Notes under the pieces: generated by a model
The model's input: only the letters and a program-made list of their open reading frames with translations
What the model was told of the DNA's origin: nothing
Database searches by the model: none
DNA from: Cellulosimicrobium funkei
GTDB taxonomy: Bacteria > Actinomycetota > Actinomycetes > Actinomycetales > Cellulomonadaceae
Direction: 5' to 3'
Length of the DNA stretch: 64,000 nucleotides
NCBI RefSeq assembly: GCF_004519295.1
Contig: NZ_SOZH01000005.1
Location: 124,001-188,000 of the forward strand
Translations under genes and position numbers: made by a program
Shown: in pieces, positions 26,981-38,996 of the stretch
How positions within the stretch are numbered: position 1 is the stretch's first letter
Layout: every line of letters begins with the position of its first letter

Positions 26981-28696
26981 ATGACCACGCTCACCACGAC
27001 CACCTCTCCCCCGTCGACCCCCACGCCCGCGAGCGGCCCGCGCGTCACCGGGACCCTGCGCGTCACCGGCACGCTCGGCGAGCGCTACCGCGAGATCCTC
27101 ACGCCCGAGGCGCTCGACTTCCTCACGCTGCTGCACGACCGGTTCGTAGCACGCCGCCACGAGCTCCTCATGGACCGCCAGCAGCGCCGGCAGGACGTCG
27201 CCGACGGCATCGACCCCGACTTCCGTCCGTCGACGCGGCCCGTGCGCGACGACCCGTCGTGGCGCGTCGCGGGCTCGGCCGGCGCGCCGGGCCTCGATGA
27301 CCGCCGCGTCGAGATCACCGGCCCGACCGACCCGAAGATGACGATCAACGCCCTCAACTCCGGCGCCAAGGTGTGGCTCGCGGACGCCGAGGACGCCTCC
27401 AGCCCGACGTGGCGCAACGTGATCGAGGGCCAGCTCGCGCTGCACGACGCGATCCGCGGGACCCTGACGCACACGACCGGCTCGGGCGACCACCGCAAGG
27501 AGTACCGCCTGCGCTCGACGGCGATCACCGACCTCCCGACGATCGTGTTCCGCCCGCGCGGGTGGCACCTCATCGAGAAGCACATGCGGTACGTCGACCG
27601 GGCGGGCGTGAGCGTCTCGGCGTCGGCGTCGCTCGTCGACTTCGGGCTGTACCTGTTCCACAACGCGCACGAGCTCGTGGCGCGCGGGCGGGGGCCGTAC
27701 TTCTACCTGCCCAAGCTCGAGGGCCACCGCGAGGCCCGACTGTGGAACGACGTGTTCGTGCTCGCCCAGGAGTACCTCGGCCTGCCGCAGGGCACGATCC
27801 GCGCCACGGTGCTCATCGAGACGCTGCCCGCGGCGTTCGAGATGGAAGAGATCCTCCACGAGCTGCGCGACCACTGCGCCGGGCTGAACGCCGGGCGCTG
27901 GGACTACCTGTTCTCCGTGATCAAGGCGTTCCGCACGCGCGGCGACTCGTACGTGCTGCCCGACCGCGCGCAGGTCACCATGACCGCGCCGTTCATGCGC
28001 GCGTACACCGAGCTGCTCGTGCAGACGTGCCACCGGCGCGGCGCGCACGCGATCGGCGGCATGAGCGCGTTCATCCCGGACCGTCGTCGGCCGGACGTCA
28101 CCGAGCGCGCGTTCGAGCAGGTGCGGGCGGACAAGCGCCGGGAGGCGACGGACGGGTTCGACGGCACGTGGGTCGCGCACCCCGACCTCATCGAGGTCGC
28201 GCGCACCGAGTTCGACGCGGTGCTGGGGGACGCGCCGAACCAGGTCTCGCGGCAGCGCGACGACGTCCGGGTGGGCCAGCACGAGCTGCTCGACATCGGG
28301 TCGGCCCGCCGGGCCGGGGCGACCGTCACCGCGGCGGGCCTGCGCTCGAACGTCTCCGTCGGGGTGCGGTACCTCGAGTCGTGGCTGCGCGGCGTCGGGG
28401 CCGCCGCGATCGACCACCTCATGGAGGACGCCGCGACGGCCGAGATCTCGCGGTCGCAGGTGTGGCAGTGGATCGCGTCCGGCACGCGGACCGAGAACGG
28501 CGTGCCGATCACGCGCGAGCGCGTCGAGGCGCTGCTCGCGGAGATCGTCGACGACCTGCCGCGCACCCCGGGGAACCGGATCGACGACGCCGCGCACGTG
28601 TTCCGCGCCGTCGCGCTCGCCGAGGACTTCCCGACGTTCCTCACCATCGGGGCGTACTCGCAGTTCCTCGTGGGCTCCGAGGTGGACCAGCCGTAG
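26981..28696 (+). CDS. aceB: Malate synthase A
   Basis: 571 residues, the size of malate synthase A. Visible blocks are GPTDPKMTINALNSGAKVWL, LADAEDASSPTW, RPRGWHLIEKH, YFYLPKLEGHREARLWNDVF, ATVLIETLPAAFEMEEIL and GGMSAFIP. It condenses glyoxylate with acetyl-CoA to give malate, completing the shunt opened by AceA. ATG at 26981, 6 nt behind GGAG. The N-terminus carries a small duplication (RVTGTL twice in a row). Expression is likely tied to aceA unless the intervening hairpin ends transcription. Confidence 0.95.
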   Translation: MTTLTTTTSPPSTPTPASGPRVTGTLRVTGTLGERYREILTPEALDFLTLLHDRFVARRHELLMDRQQRRQDVADGIDPDFRPSTRPVRDDPSWRVAGSAGAPGLDDRRVEITGPTDPKMTINALNSGAKVWLADAEDASSPTWRNVIEGQLALHDAIRGTLTHTTGSGDHRKEYRLRSTAITDLPTIVFRPRGWHLIEKHMRYVDRAGVSVSASASLVDFGLYLFHNAHELVARGRGPYFYLPKLEGHREARLWNDVFVLAQEYLGLPQGTIRATVLIETLPAAFEMEEILHELRDHCAGLNAGRWDYLFSVIKAFRTRGDSYVLPDRAQVTMTAPFMRAYTELLVQTCHRRGAHAIGGMSAFIPDRRRPDVTERAFEQVRADKRREATDGFDGTWVAHPDLIEVARTEFDAVLGDAPNQVSRQRDDVRVGQHELLDIGSARRAGATVTAAGLRSNVSVGVRYLESWLRGVGAAAIDHLMEDAATAEISRSQVWQWIASGTRTENGVPITRERVEALLAEIVDDLPRTPGNRIDDAAHVFRAVALAEDFPTFLTIGAYSQFLVGSEVDQP

Positions 28697-28718
28697 CGCG
28701 GTCTCCCGCCCTCCACGG

Positions 28719-28755
28719 CCTCGGTGCCGTCGCCCACCCGGCGGCGGCACCGAGG
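28719..28755 (+). terminator. Terminator after aceB
   Basis: Perfect 11-bp inverted repeat (CCTCGGTGCCG / CGGCACCGAGG) with a 15-nt loop, 22 bp after the aceB stop. Confidence 0.7.
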
Positions 28756-28872
28756 GCGTGCTCACGGGCGCGCGCCATCGCCCTCGACGGCGGGGACCGC
28801 AGTGTGGGAGCATCCGGCCACGCACGGTGGCACCTGTCGTCCGGGCGCCCGCCCGCACGACACCGGAGCACC

Positions 28873-29736
28873 ATGAGCACCCCTGTGACGCCGCCGTCCT
28901 CGCCGACGCCCCCTCCCGGCCCGCCGCCCTCCTCCCCCGGCCCGGCCGCGCACCCGAACCCGTACGCGGCGCCACCGTTCGCAGCGCGCCCCGGCCCTCC
29001 GCACGCCGGCACCCCGCAGCCCCTCGCACCGCACCCAGGGCCGCCGTACCCCGGCGCTCCCCAGCCGGCCCCGCCGCGCGCGGCACCGGGGCGTGGCGGT
29101 CTGTCTCGGACGGCCGTCGGGCTGCTCGTCGGGGTCGTGTGCCTCGTCGTCGGCGGCGGGACGGGGTTCGCCGCGGGCGTCGCGACGGACGCGGGCGCCC
29201 TGATCGCCGCGTGGGTCACGGCCCCGACCGACGACGCGTACGACGACGAGTGGCCGGGCGACGGCTGGTCGGACGAGGACTGGCCCGAGGGCGACTGGGA
29301 GGGCACGGGCACGCGCGACGACCCGTGGCTGTTCGACGGGTACACGATCGGCGGCGAGGAGTGGGAGGTCCTCCTCGAGGAGCCCTACGAGGCGACCGCG
29401 GACGTGCTCGCGCACGACGACGTCAACGCCCCGCCGCCCGACGGCGTCGAGTACTGGATCGTGCCCGTCACCGCCACCTACACCGGGTCCAGCTCGCAGG
29501 TGACCGCGTGGGGCGCGGTCGACGTCGGGTTCGTCGGCGACGACGGCGTCCACGCCGAGGGCGGGTGCGGCGCGGTGCCGCACGCGCTCGTGAGCACGGG
29601 CCTCATCGGCTCGGGCGACACCGTGACCGGCAACGTGTGCCTCGCGGTGCCGGCGGGCGCCCCCGGCCTCTGGACGCTCTCGCTGGAGCGGTACGAGCCC
29701 TGGTACCTGCGCGCGGCCGACCCGCTCGCGGGCTGA
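28873..29736 (+). CDS. Pro-rich single-pass membrane protein, extracellular domain
   Basis: 287 residues. A cytoplasmic segment of about 75 residues made mostly of Pro, Ala and Gly is followed by one membrane segment (AVGLLVGVVCLVVGGGTGFA), an acidic Trp/Asp-rich stretch, and an extracellular beta-type domain resembling DUF4352 (PVTATYTGSSS, VCLAVPAGAPGLWTL) with two Cys that could pair. The ATG follows GGAG. No specific function can be assigned. It is a lone gene bounded by terminators. Confidence 0.7.
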   Translation: MSTPVTPPSSPTPPPGPPPSSPGPAAHPNPYAAPPFAARPGPPHAGTPQPLAPHPGPPYPGAPQPAPPRAAPGRGGLSRTAVGLLVGVVCLVVGGGTGFAAGVATDAGALIAAWVTAPTDDAYDDEWPGDGWSDEDWPEGDWEGTGTRDDPWLFDGYTIGGEEWEVLLEEPYEATADVLAHDDVNAPPPDGVEYWIVPVTATYTGSSSQVTAWGAVDVGFVGDDGVHAEGGCGAVPHALVSTGLIGSGDTVTGNVCLAVPAGAPGLWTLSLERYEPWYLRAADPLAG

Positions 29737-29747
29737 CCGCCCTGCGC

Positions 29748-29775
29748 CCGACCCGCTCGGTCCCCCGCGGGTCGG
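29748..29775. terminator. Bidirectional terminator
   Basis: CCGACCCGC / GCGGGTCGG, perfect 9-bp arms around a 10-nt loop, between convergent genes ending at 29736 and 29785. Confidence 0.6.
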
Positions 29776-29784
29776 ACGGCCCCG

Positions 29785-30222
29785 TCAGCCCGCGGGGCGC
29801 CGCGCGTCGAACATGTCGCGGTTCTCGCGGATGGTGCGCGTGTGGGCGAGCGCCCACTCGACGAGCGCGAGCACGGGCGGCAGCAGCGTCTCGCCGAGCC
29901 CTGTGAGCGCGTAGTCGACGCGCGGCGGCACGACGGCGTGCACCGTGCGGCTCACGAGACCGTCCCGCTCGAGCTGGCGCAGGTTGAGCGTGAGCATGCG
30001 CTGCGAGATCCCGTCGATCCCGTGGAGCAGCTCGGTGAAGCGCTGAGGGCCGCCGGAGAGCATCCCCAGGATGAGGACGCTCCACTTGTCGCCCACCCGG
30101 TCGAGGACCGAGCGCACCTCGCTCGTCGCCTCCGCCGCGGCGCAGCCGCGGTCGACCGGGATGCCGTGGCGCTCGGCGAGCTCGCGCACCACCGGCACGT
30201 CCGTGCTGGGCGTCGTCGTCAT
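29785..30222 (-). CDS. HxlR-family regulator
   Basis: 145 residues. HxlR/DUF24 winged helix: KWSVLILGMLSGGPQRFTEL, ISQRMLTLNLRQLERDGLVSR and PPRVDYALTGLGETL. One Cys (GCAAAEATSEVRSVLDRVG) sits just before the DNA-binding domain, the position of the redox-sensing Cys in several family members. The start at 30222 follows GGAGA; a longer frame to 30297 lacks support. It is divergent from the DoxX gene, which it probably controls through the ACCGGT sites between them. Confidence 0.85.
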   Translation of the reverse strand: MTTTPSTDVPVVRELAERHGIPVDRGCAAAEATSEVRSVLDRVGDKWSVLILGMLSGGPQRFTELLHGIDGISQRMLTLNLRQLERDGLVSRTVHAVVPPRVDYALTGLGETLLPPVLALVEWALAHTRTIRENRDMFDARRPAG

Positions 30223-30264
30223 GGGGGTCTCCGTCTTCTCCGGGTGCTGCTCCGTGTGCCTCAC

Positions 30265-30339
30265 GCACACCGGTGTGCCTTTTGTACCGGTGCTCATGGT
30301 TACCCATCATGTGCCCAGGCACAAAGAGTGACCGGTCAC
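30265..30339. promoter_or_regulatory. Three ACCGGT-centred sites between hxlR and doxX
   Basis: A perfect 14-bp palindrome GCACACCGGTGTGC (30265-30278), a single ACCGGT (30286-30291) and a perfect 12-bp palindrome GTGACCGGTCAC (30328-30339) lie within 75 bp. These are candidate operators for the HxlR protein. Confidence 0.5.
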
Positions 30340-30376
30340 CCTGGGCCGTCGCCGCCTCCTCTCGAAGGACTCACGC

Positions 30377-30742
30377 ATGGACGTCGCCCTGTGGATCGCC
30401 TCCGGTCTGCTCGCCCTCGCCTTCCTCGGCGCGGGGCTCATGAAGGCCTTGCGCCCGATCCCTGTGCTCCAGGAGCAGATGCGCTGGGTGACGCCCGAGC
30501 GCGCGGCGGGCGTGCGCGTCATCGGGTGGCTCGAGGTGGCCGGAGCCGTGGGCGTGATCCTCCCCTGGGCGCTCGGCGTCGCGCCGGTCCTCACGCCGAT
30601 CGCGGCAGTCGGGCTCGCCCTCACGCAGGTCGGCGCGATCCCCCTGCACCTGCGCCTCGGCGAGGCGAAGGCCGTCCCGGCGAACGTGGTGCTGCTCGCC
30701 CTCGCGGCGTTCGTCGCCGTCGACCGGTTCGCGGCGCTGTGA
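30377..30742 (+). CDS. DoxX family membrane protein
   Basis: 121 residues with four hydrophobic helices. FLGAGLMKAL near the start and RVIGWLEVAGAVGVILPW are typical of the DoxX/DoxD-like family. The ATG follows AAGGA. Family members act in redox or thiol-stress contexts in the cytoplasmic membrane, but this one has no proven role. Its pairing with a divergent HxlR regulator suggests induction by an electrophile or oxidant. Confidence 0.8.
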   Translation: MDVALWIASGLLALAFLGAGLMKALRPIPVLQEQMRWVTPERAAGVRVIGWLEVAGAVGVILPWALGVAPVLTPIAAVGLALTQVGAIPLHLRLGEAKAVPANVVLLALAAFVAVDRFAAL

Positions 30743-30747
30743 CACGC

Positions 30748-30767
30748 GGGCGGGCCGCGGCCCGCCC
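30748..30767. terminator. Possible terminator palindrome
   Basis: A perfect 20-bp palindrome of G and C (GGGCGGGCCG and its complement) 6 bp after the doxX stop. The convergent yidC-like gene ends at 30886. Confidence 0.35.
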
Positions 30768-30885
30768 CCAGGTCGCCGCGGGGCTGCGGGGAGCGCGCTG
30801 ACGGCCTCGCGCAAGGGCGACAGGTCGGCCCTATTCCCGACACTCTCGCGCGGCCGGCGGTCCGCTGGCAGCCCCGCGGCCTCCG

Positions 30886-31677
30886 CTACGCCGTCGCGAC
30901 GAGCGGGTACCGGCGGCGCAGGACGAGGCGCTGCCCGAGAGTCCATGTCACCGTCACCAGCAGGTACAGGCTCGCGGCGAGGGGCACGAAGCAGGCGATC
31001 ACGGCGGTGACGAACTGCAGGGCACCGAGCGCGTTCTGCAGGCCGGGGCCGGAGAGCACCGCCGCACCGGGCACGCTCGGCCCGGTGTCGGCGACGGGCG
31101 CCGTGCGGGGCAGCGCGAGCCGTCCGCCCGGCTGAGAGGCGCGACGCGTGAGCTCGCCGACGAGGGCGATCGCGAGCACGACCACCCCGGCCACCACGAC
31201 GGTCGGCACGCCACCCGCCCCGAGCCCGCCGACGAGGCTCGAGCCCAGGGGCGCGCCGAACAGGGTGTGGCCGAGCAGCGCGTTGCCGTGCCCGGCGATC
31301 TCCGCGTGCAGGAACAGCGCGTAGACCACCCCGACCACGGGCGCTTGGGCCAGCATCGGGAGGCACCCGGCGAGCGGTGTCGTGCCCTCCCGGGTGTACA
31401 GCTCCACGGTCGCGCGCCGCAGCCGCTCGGGGTCGTTCCGGTGGCGACGCTGGAGCTCGGCGAGCCGCGGCGCGAGGCGCGCGCGGTCGCGCTCCGCCTT
31501 CGCCTGCGACACGCCGACGGGGACGAGCAGTGCGCGCACGGCGAGCGTCAGCAGGACGACGGCCGCCGCCGCCGCGGCGCCGCCCGCGAGGGGTTCGAGC
31601 AGGTCGGACAGGCCCATCAGCGCGCGGTACGCGGCGTCGAGCACGGTGGAGACGAGCGGGAGGTCGAGCAGGTTCAT
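30886..31677 (-). CDS. YidC/Oxa1-family membrane insertase paralogue
   Basis: 263 residues. Hallmarks are LTLAVRALLVPVGVSQAKAERD (the cytosol-facing groove with its Arg), LAELQRRHRNDPERLRRATVELY, and GCLPMLAQAPVVGVVYALF. It inserts membrane proteins, but it is not beside rnpA, rpmH or jag as the housekeeping yidC would be, and it ends without the basic tail typical of that protein. It is therefore probably a second, accessory copy. The DUF6412 gene lies 114 bp upstream on the same strand. Confidence 0.85.
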   Translation of the reverse strand: MNLLDLPLVSTVLDAAYRALMGLSDLLEPLAGGAAAAAAVVLLTLAVRALLVPVGVSQAKAERDRARLAPRLAELQRRHRNDPERLRRATVELYTREGTTPLAGCLPMLAQAPVVGVVYALFLHAEIAGHGNALLGHTLFGAPLGSSLVGGLGAGGVPTVVVAGVVVLAIALVGELTRRASQPGGRLALPRTAPVADTGPSVPGAAVLSGPGLQNALGALQFVTAVIACFVPLAASLYLLVTVTWTLGQRLVLRRRYPLVATA

Positions 31678-31791
31678 GGTGGTGTCCTCGGTCGAACGTG
31701 CGGGGTTCGCGTTCGCCGATCACCCTGCGGTGGGCAGGCAGCAGCACGCCGCGCAACGACGCGGGTGCGATGAGGTCCCTCGGCCGGGTGA

Positions 31792-32076
31792 TCAGCCGAG
31801 GAGTCGGCCGGGAGCCCGGGGCCGGGCACGACCCGGGGCGTCCGGGTCGCTCTGCGTGACGGCGGGACCGACGTCGACCGTGTCGCGCAGGCGGCCCGCG
31901 GGGCGAGCCGCCACACCGAGCGCGAGGGGTGCGCCCCAGCGCGCGGCCACGGCAGCCACGGCCGCGACGAGGGCGGTGGCGCCGAGGAGGAAGAGCGTGG
32001 CCGTGAGGGTCGACGTGCCGAGCAGGAGCGTGAGCGCGGAGGCGAGGTCGCGCGCCACGACGAGCAGGTCGTTCAT
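31792..32076 (-). CDS. Small membrane protein (DUF6412-like)
   Basis: 94 residues. Two hydrophobic segments (LTLLLGTSTLTATLFLLGAT and LVAAVAAVAARWG) are followed by a basic, Pro/Arg-rich tail. This resembles the DUF6412 proteins found beside accessory yidC genes in actinobacteria; the name is from memory and tentative. The ATG follows GGAGGCGG. It probably forms a unit with the insertase gene downstream. Confidence 0.65.
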   Translation of the reverse strand: MNDLLVVARDLASALTLLLGTSTLTATLFLLGATALVAAVAAVAARWGAPLALGVAARPAGRLRDTVDVGPAVTQSDPDAPGRARPRAPGRLLG

Positions 32077-32166
32077 CGCACCGCCTCCTCTCCGGTCCCG
32101 GGCCGTCGCGGCCCCGCTGCGGGGCCGGTCCTGGAGCCCGTCGCAGAGCTCGTCGGTGAGGTCAGC

Positions 32167-32673
32167 CTAGGCCACGTCGAGCGCCGCCCACTCCTCGTCG
32201 GTGAGCAGACGCGACCGGATGATGAAGCGCACGCCCTCAGGCGCCTCGACGCTGAACCCCGCGCCGCGGCCGGGCACGACGTCGATCGTCAGGTGGGTGT
32301 GCTTCCAGTACTCGAACTGCGCGCGGCTCATCCACACGGGCACGACGAACCGGCCCGCTGCGCCGTCCGCCGCGGCGGGGCCGTCCGCGGCAGGGCCGCC
32401 CGCACCGGGACGGGGCGCGCCGGGACCGGGCGCGTCGGGACCGGGCGCGTCGACGACGAGATCGCCGAGGTGCACGTCGGCGTCGCCGAGCAGGAAGTCG
32501 CCCTGCGGGTAGCACATGGGCGACGACCCGTCGCAGCACCCGCCGGACTGGTGGAACATGAGCTCGCCGTGGACCGTCCGCAGCCGCGCGAGCAGCGCCG
32601 CGGCGTCGTCGGTGAGCGCGACCCGCGCGGGTGGCGCGCCAACCGGACGGACCGAGGGGACGTCGTCGACCAC
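32167..32673 (-). CDS. DUF779 family protein with inserted linker
   Basis: 168 residues. The DUF779 core is present: ARLRTVHGELMFHQSGGCC, SSPMCYPQGDF, then PVWMSRAQFEYWKHTHLTID and GVRFIIRSRLLTDEEW. The adjacent Cys pair and third Cys could bind metal. Between the two halves is a run of about 37 residues of Ala, Gly, Pro and Asp that family members of about 120 residues lack. DUF779 genes almost always accompany an acetaldehyde-type dehydrogenase, as here (161 bp upstream). Start GTG at 32673, behind GGAGGG; a GTG 12 nt earlier is possible. Confidence 0.82.
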   Translation of the reverse strand: MVDDVPSVRPVGAPPARVALTDDAAALLARLRTVHGELMFHQSGGCCDGSSPMCYPQGDFLLGDADVHLGDLVVDAPGPDAPGPGAPRPGAGGPAADGPAAADGAAGRFVVPVWMSRAQFEYWKHTHLTIDVVPGRGAGFSVEAPEGVRFIIRSRLLTDEEWAALDVA

Positions 32674-32833
32674 GGAACCCTCCACGTGTCAGGCCGACCA
32701 GGCGATCCCGGCGCCGCGAGCAGGTGGTCCTGGTCCGTCCGGACGGCCGGACGAGCCGAGACCACCTGCTCGGCGGCCGGGGGGAGGGGGCCGAGCCCGT
32801 GGTCGGTAGGCGGGCAGGGCGGGTGGGGTTGGT

Positions 32834-34357
<1,524 letters not shown>

Positions 34358-34367
34358 CGTCTGCCTC

Positions 34368-34393
34368 CTCGCAGTGCTGACTCGCAGTGCTGG
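34368..34393. repeat. Tandem 13-bp repeat in the aldehyde dehydrogenase leader
   Basis: CTCGCAGTGCTGA followed directly by CTCGCAGTGCTGG, just upstream of the ribosome site. Confidence 0.7.
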
Positions 34394-34500
34394 TCCTCGC
34401 CGCGCCCTGGGGGAGGTCGCCGTCGGGCGGGGAGCGTCCGACGGCGGTGCGCGGCCCGGCGCCTCGTCGCGCCGTGCGGCCGACGGTAGGCGGCGCAGGG

Positions 34501-34516
34501 TTGCAGGACCGTTGCA
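34501..34516. promoter_or_regulatory. Direct repeats, possible activator site
   Basis: On the minus strand TGCAAC occurs twice with an 11-bp period, one helical turn, between the regulator gene and the aldehyde dehydrogenase it may activate. Confidence 0.35.
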
Positions 34517-34536
34517 GCGGGCGGCTCCCCCGGACC

Positions 34537-35850
34537 TCAGGCGAGCTCGTCGTCGAGCAGGTCGAGGTGGGCGCGGGCGCGCAGCCACAGCGGGCTGCCG
34601 TGGTCCGCGACGCGCTGCAGCCGCGTCCACGCGGCGTGGTCCTCGGCGCCGTCGTCGGTGCGCGTCCACGCGTCGAGCACGTCGGCGCCGCCCGCGGCCA
34701 CGACGGCGGTGCGCAGCTCGGCCGCGAGCTCCGCGCGCAGGTGCTCGACGGCGGGCGCACCCGAGCGCGGCAGGAGCGGCGCGCGGTAGGCGGCGACGGC
34801 GCCGCGGACGTCGCCCACCGCGAGGTGGTCCCGCACGACGTCGGCGTCGGTCCGCAGGGGTCGCGCGAGCCGGTAGGGGCGCGACCCCGCGAGGAGCGCG
34901 CCCGCGACGCGCCGCAGGCGCGACACCTCGGCGCGGACGGTCACGTCGGAGAGCTCGCCGGGGTGCAGCAGGACGGCGAGCTCGTCGGCGGACAGCCCGC
35001 GGGGGTGCGTCGCGAGGAGCACGAGGATCTCGGCGTGCCGCAGCGAGAGGCGGTGGTCGAGACCGTCCGGCGAGCGCAGCACGGGCGCCGTGCCGAGCAC
35101 GAGCAGCTCGGGCGCGCCGTCGCGGGGAGGTCCCGGGAGCCGGCCCGGGCCGTCGTCGGGACCCGTCGCCGCAGCGCGCTGGGCGAGCTCGCGCTCGAGG
35201 CTCAGCACCGTCGCGCGCACGAGCGACAGCACGACGCCCGACGCGGCGGACTGGCGCCCGGTGACGTCGAGGACCCCGAGGACGCGTCCGCTCGCGGGAT
35301 CGTGGACGGGCACGGCCGTGCAGCTGAACGCCTGCACGGGCCGGGAGAAGTGCTCGGCGCCGAGGACCTGGACGGGGCTGCGCGTCGCGAGCGCGGTGCC
35401 GGGCGCGTTCGTCCCGACCCGTTCCTCGCGCCAGACCGACCCCTCGACGAACCCGACGCGGTCGACGGCGTCGCGCAGCGCCCGGTCGCCCTCGACCCAC
35501 AGGAGGCGGCCCGCGTCGTCGGACACGGCGACGACGAGGCCGTCGTCGGCGGCGGCGTCCACGACGAGCTCGCGCACGACCGGCATGACGCCCGCGAGCG
35601 GGTGCGCCTCGCGGTAGGCGACGAGGTCGTCGTGGGCGAGGCCCGAGTCGGTGCGGGGCGCCTCCGGGTCGACGCCGCTGTGCACGGACCGGCGCCACGA
35701 GTCGGCGACGAGCGGGTGGACGCCGCGCGGGAGGACGCCGTGGTCGAGGAACGAGCGGTAGGCGGCGCGGACGGAGCGCGGGTCGCGGCGCGCGTCGGGG
35801 CGGCGCGGGTGCTCCTCGGAGCGGGGCGGCGGTGCGGGAGTGCGCGGCAC
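34537..35850 (-). CDS. GAF-domain transcriptional regulator (AcoR-like input domain)
   Basis: 437 residues. The N-terminal half resembles the sensory part of AcoR-type activators: [64 protein letters not shown] and GVLDVTG. No AAA+ sigma-54 domain follows. Instead there is a winged helix ([41 protein letters not shown]) and a helical C-terminus. Start GTG at 35850 behind GGAGG. The gene order regulator-aldehyde dehydrogenase-DUF779 suggests it controls acetaldehyde or alcohol oxidation. Confidence 0.82.
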   Translation of the reverse strand: MPRTPAPPPRSEEHPRRPDARRDPRSVRAAYRSFLDHGVLPRGVHPLVADSWRRSVHSGVDPEAPRTDSGLAHDDLVAYREAHPLAGVMPVVRELVVDAAADDGLVVAVSDDAGRLLWVEGDRALRDAVDRVGFVEGSVWREERVGTNAPGTALATRSPVQVLGAEHFSRPVQAFSCTAVPVHDPASGRVLGVLDVTGRQSAASGVVLSLVRATVLSLERELAQRAAATGPDDGPGRLPGPPRDGAPELLVLGTAPVLRSPDGLDHRLSLRHAEILVLLATHPRGLSADELAVLLHPGELSDVTVRAEVSRLRRVAGALLAGSRPYRLARPLRTDADVVRDHLAVGDVRGAVAAYRAPLLPRSGAPAVEHLRAELAAELRTAVVAAGGADVLDAWTRTDDGAEDHAAWTRLQRVADHGSPLWLRARAHLDLLDDELA

Positions 35851-35918
35851 GGGACCTCCACGTCGTCGTGCGGTGCTGGGGCCAGTGTAGGTCGCGCCGG
35901 GTCCGACGCGAGCGCGCG

Positions 35919-38322
<2,404 letters not shown>

Positions 38323-38329
38323 CCGCCGG

Positions 38330-38860
38330 TCACCCGGGCGGGTCGGCCACCCGTCGCGCGCCGACGGCGAGCACCCCGTCGCGCACGACCGTCACCGGGC
38401 CCAGCGCGGGGACGTCGAGCGACGCGCGCACGCCGTCGAGGACCCGGTCGTCGCCTCCGTCCGGCGTCTGATGGACGAGCCAGAGCGCTCCGCCCGGGAC
38501 GAGCAGCGCGGCGAGGGCGCTCGCCTCGGCATGGGCCACGCGCGTCCAGAAGACGTTGACGTCCACCGCGAACGCGACGTCGAACGGGCCGCCGGAGACG
38601 TTCGGACCACCGGTCGCCGCGAGCTCCCCACGCCGCACGACGAGGCGGCCGTCGTCGACAGCGACCCGGTTGCGCGCGGTCGTGCGGGCGACCGCCACGG
38701 CGGACCGGTCGAGCGCGACGTACCGCACGCCGGGGTGGGTGGCGAGCACGAGCTCGGCAGCCGCCCCGGGACCGGGGCCGATCTCGAGCACGGCCTCGTC
38801 GCCGCGGAGGTCGAGCAGCGCCACGGCCCGCCGCACGCGCTCCGGGACGGTGGCGGTCAC
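38330..38860 (-). CDS. Class I SAM-dependent methyltransferase
   Basis: 176 residues. The SAM-binding motif I is VLEIGPGPGAAAELVL, followed by the acidic residue of motif II in YVALDRS and a later FDVAFAVDVNVFW and LLVPGGALWLVHQ. The target cannot be inferred. GTG start; a CACACT sequence 6 nt upstream may be the -10 of a leaderless transcript. The ORF is on the strand opposite dgdA and nearly touches it. Confidence 0.78.
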   Translation of the reverse strand: MTATVPERVRRAVALLDLRGDEAVLEIGPGPGAAAELVLATHPGVRYVALDRSAVAVARTTARNRVAVDDGRLVVRRGELAATGGPNVSGGPFDVAFAVDVNVFWTRVAHAEASALAALLVPGGALWLVHQTPDGGDDRVLDGVRASLDVPALGPVTVVRDGVLAVGARRVADPPG

Positions 38861-38996
38861 CCGTCCAGTGTGGCCACCGGAGCGAGCGTCCGCAGCGCGC
38901 GTTTACACCGTCTCAGCATGCGTCACGAGCCTTCCGTGATGCGGACGGCCGACCTAGCCTGACGAGCGAACGCCCACCACGCGCCCGGAGGACACC

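Noticed and set aside
25238-29086. Apparent N-terminal extension of the RamB-like protein to about 1785 residues
   Set aside because: The extension runs antisense through aceA and aceB; a good ribosome site and the helix-turn-helix set the start at 25237.
30300-30843. Minus-strand frame opposite the DoxX gene
   Set aside because: DoxX has membrane segments, family motifs and a ribosome site; the opposite frame has none.
38323-38329. A terminator between dgdA and the convergent methyltransferase gene
   Set aside because: The gap is only 7 bp and no hairpin can be placed there.
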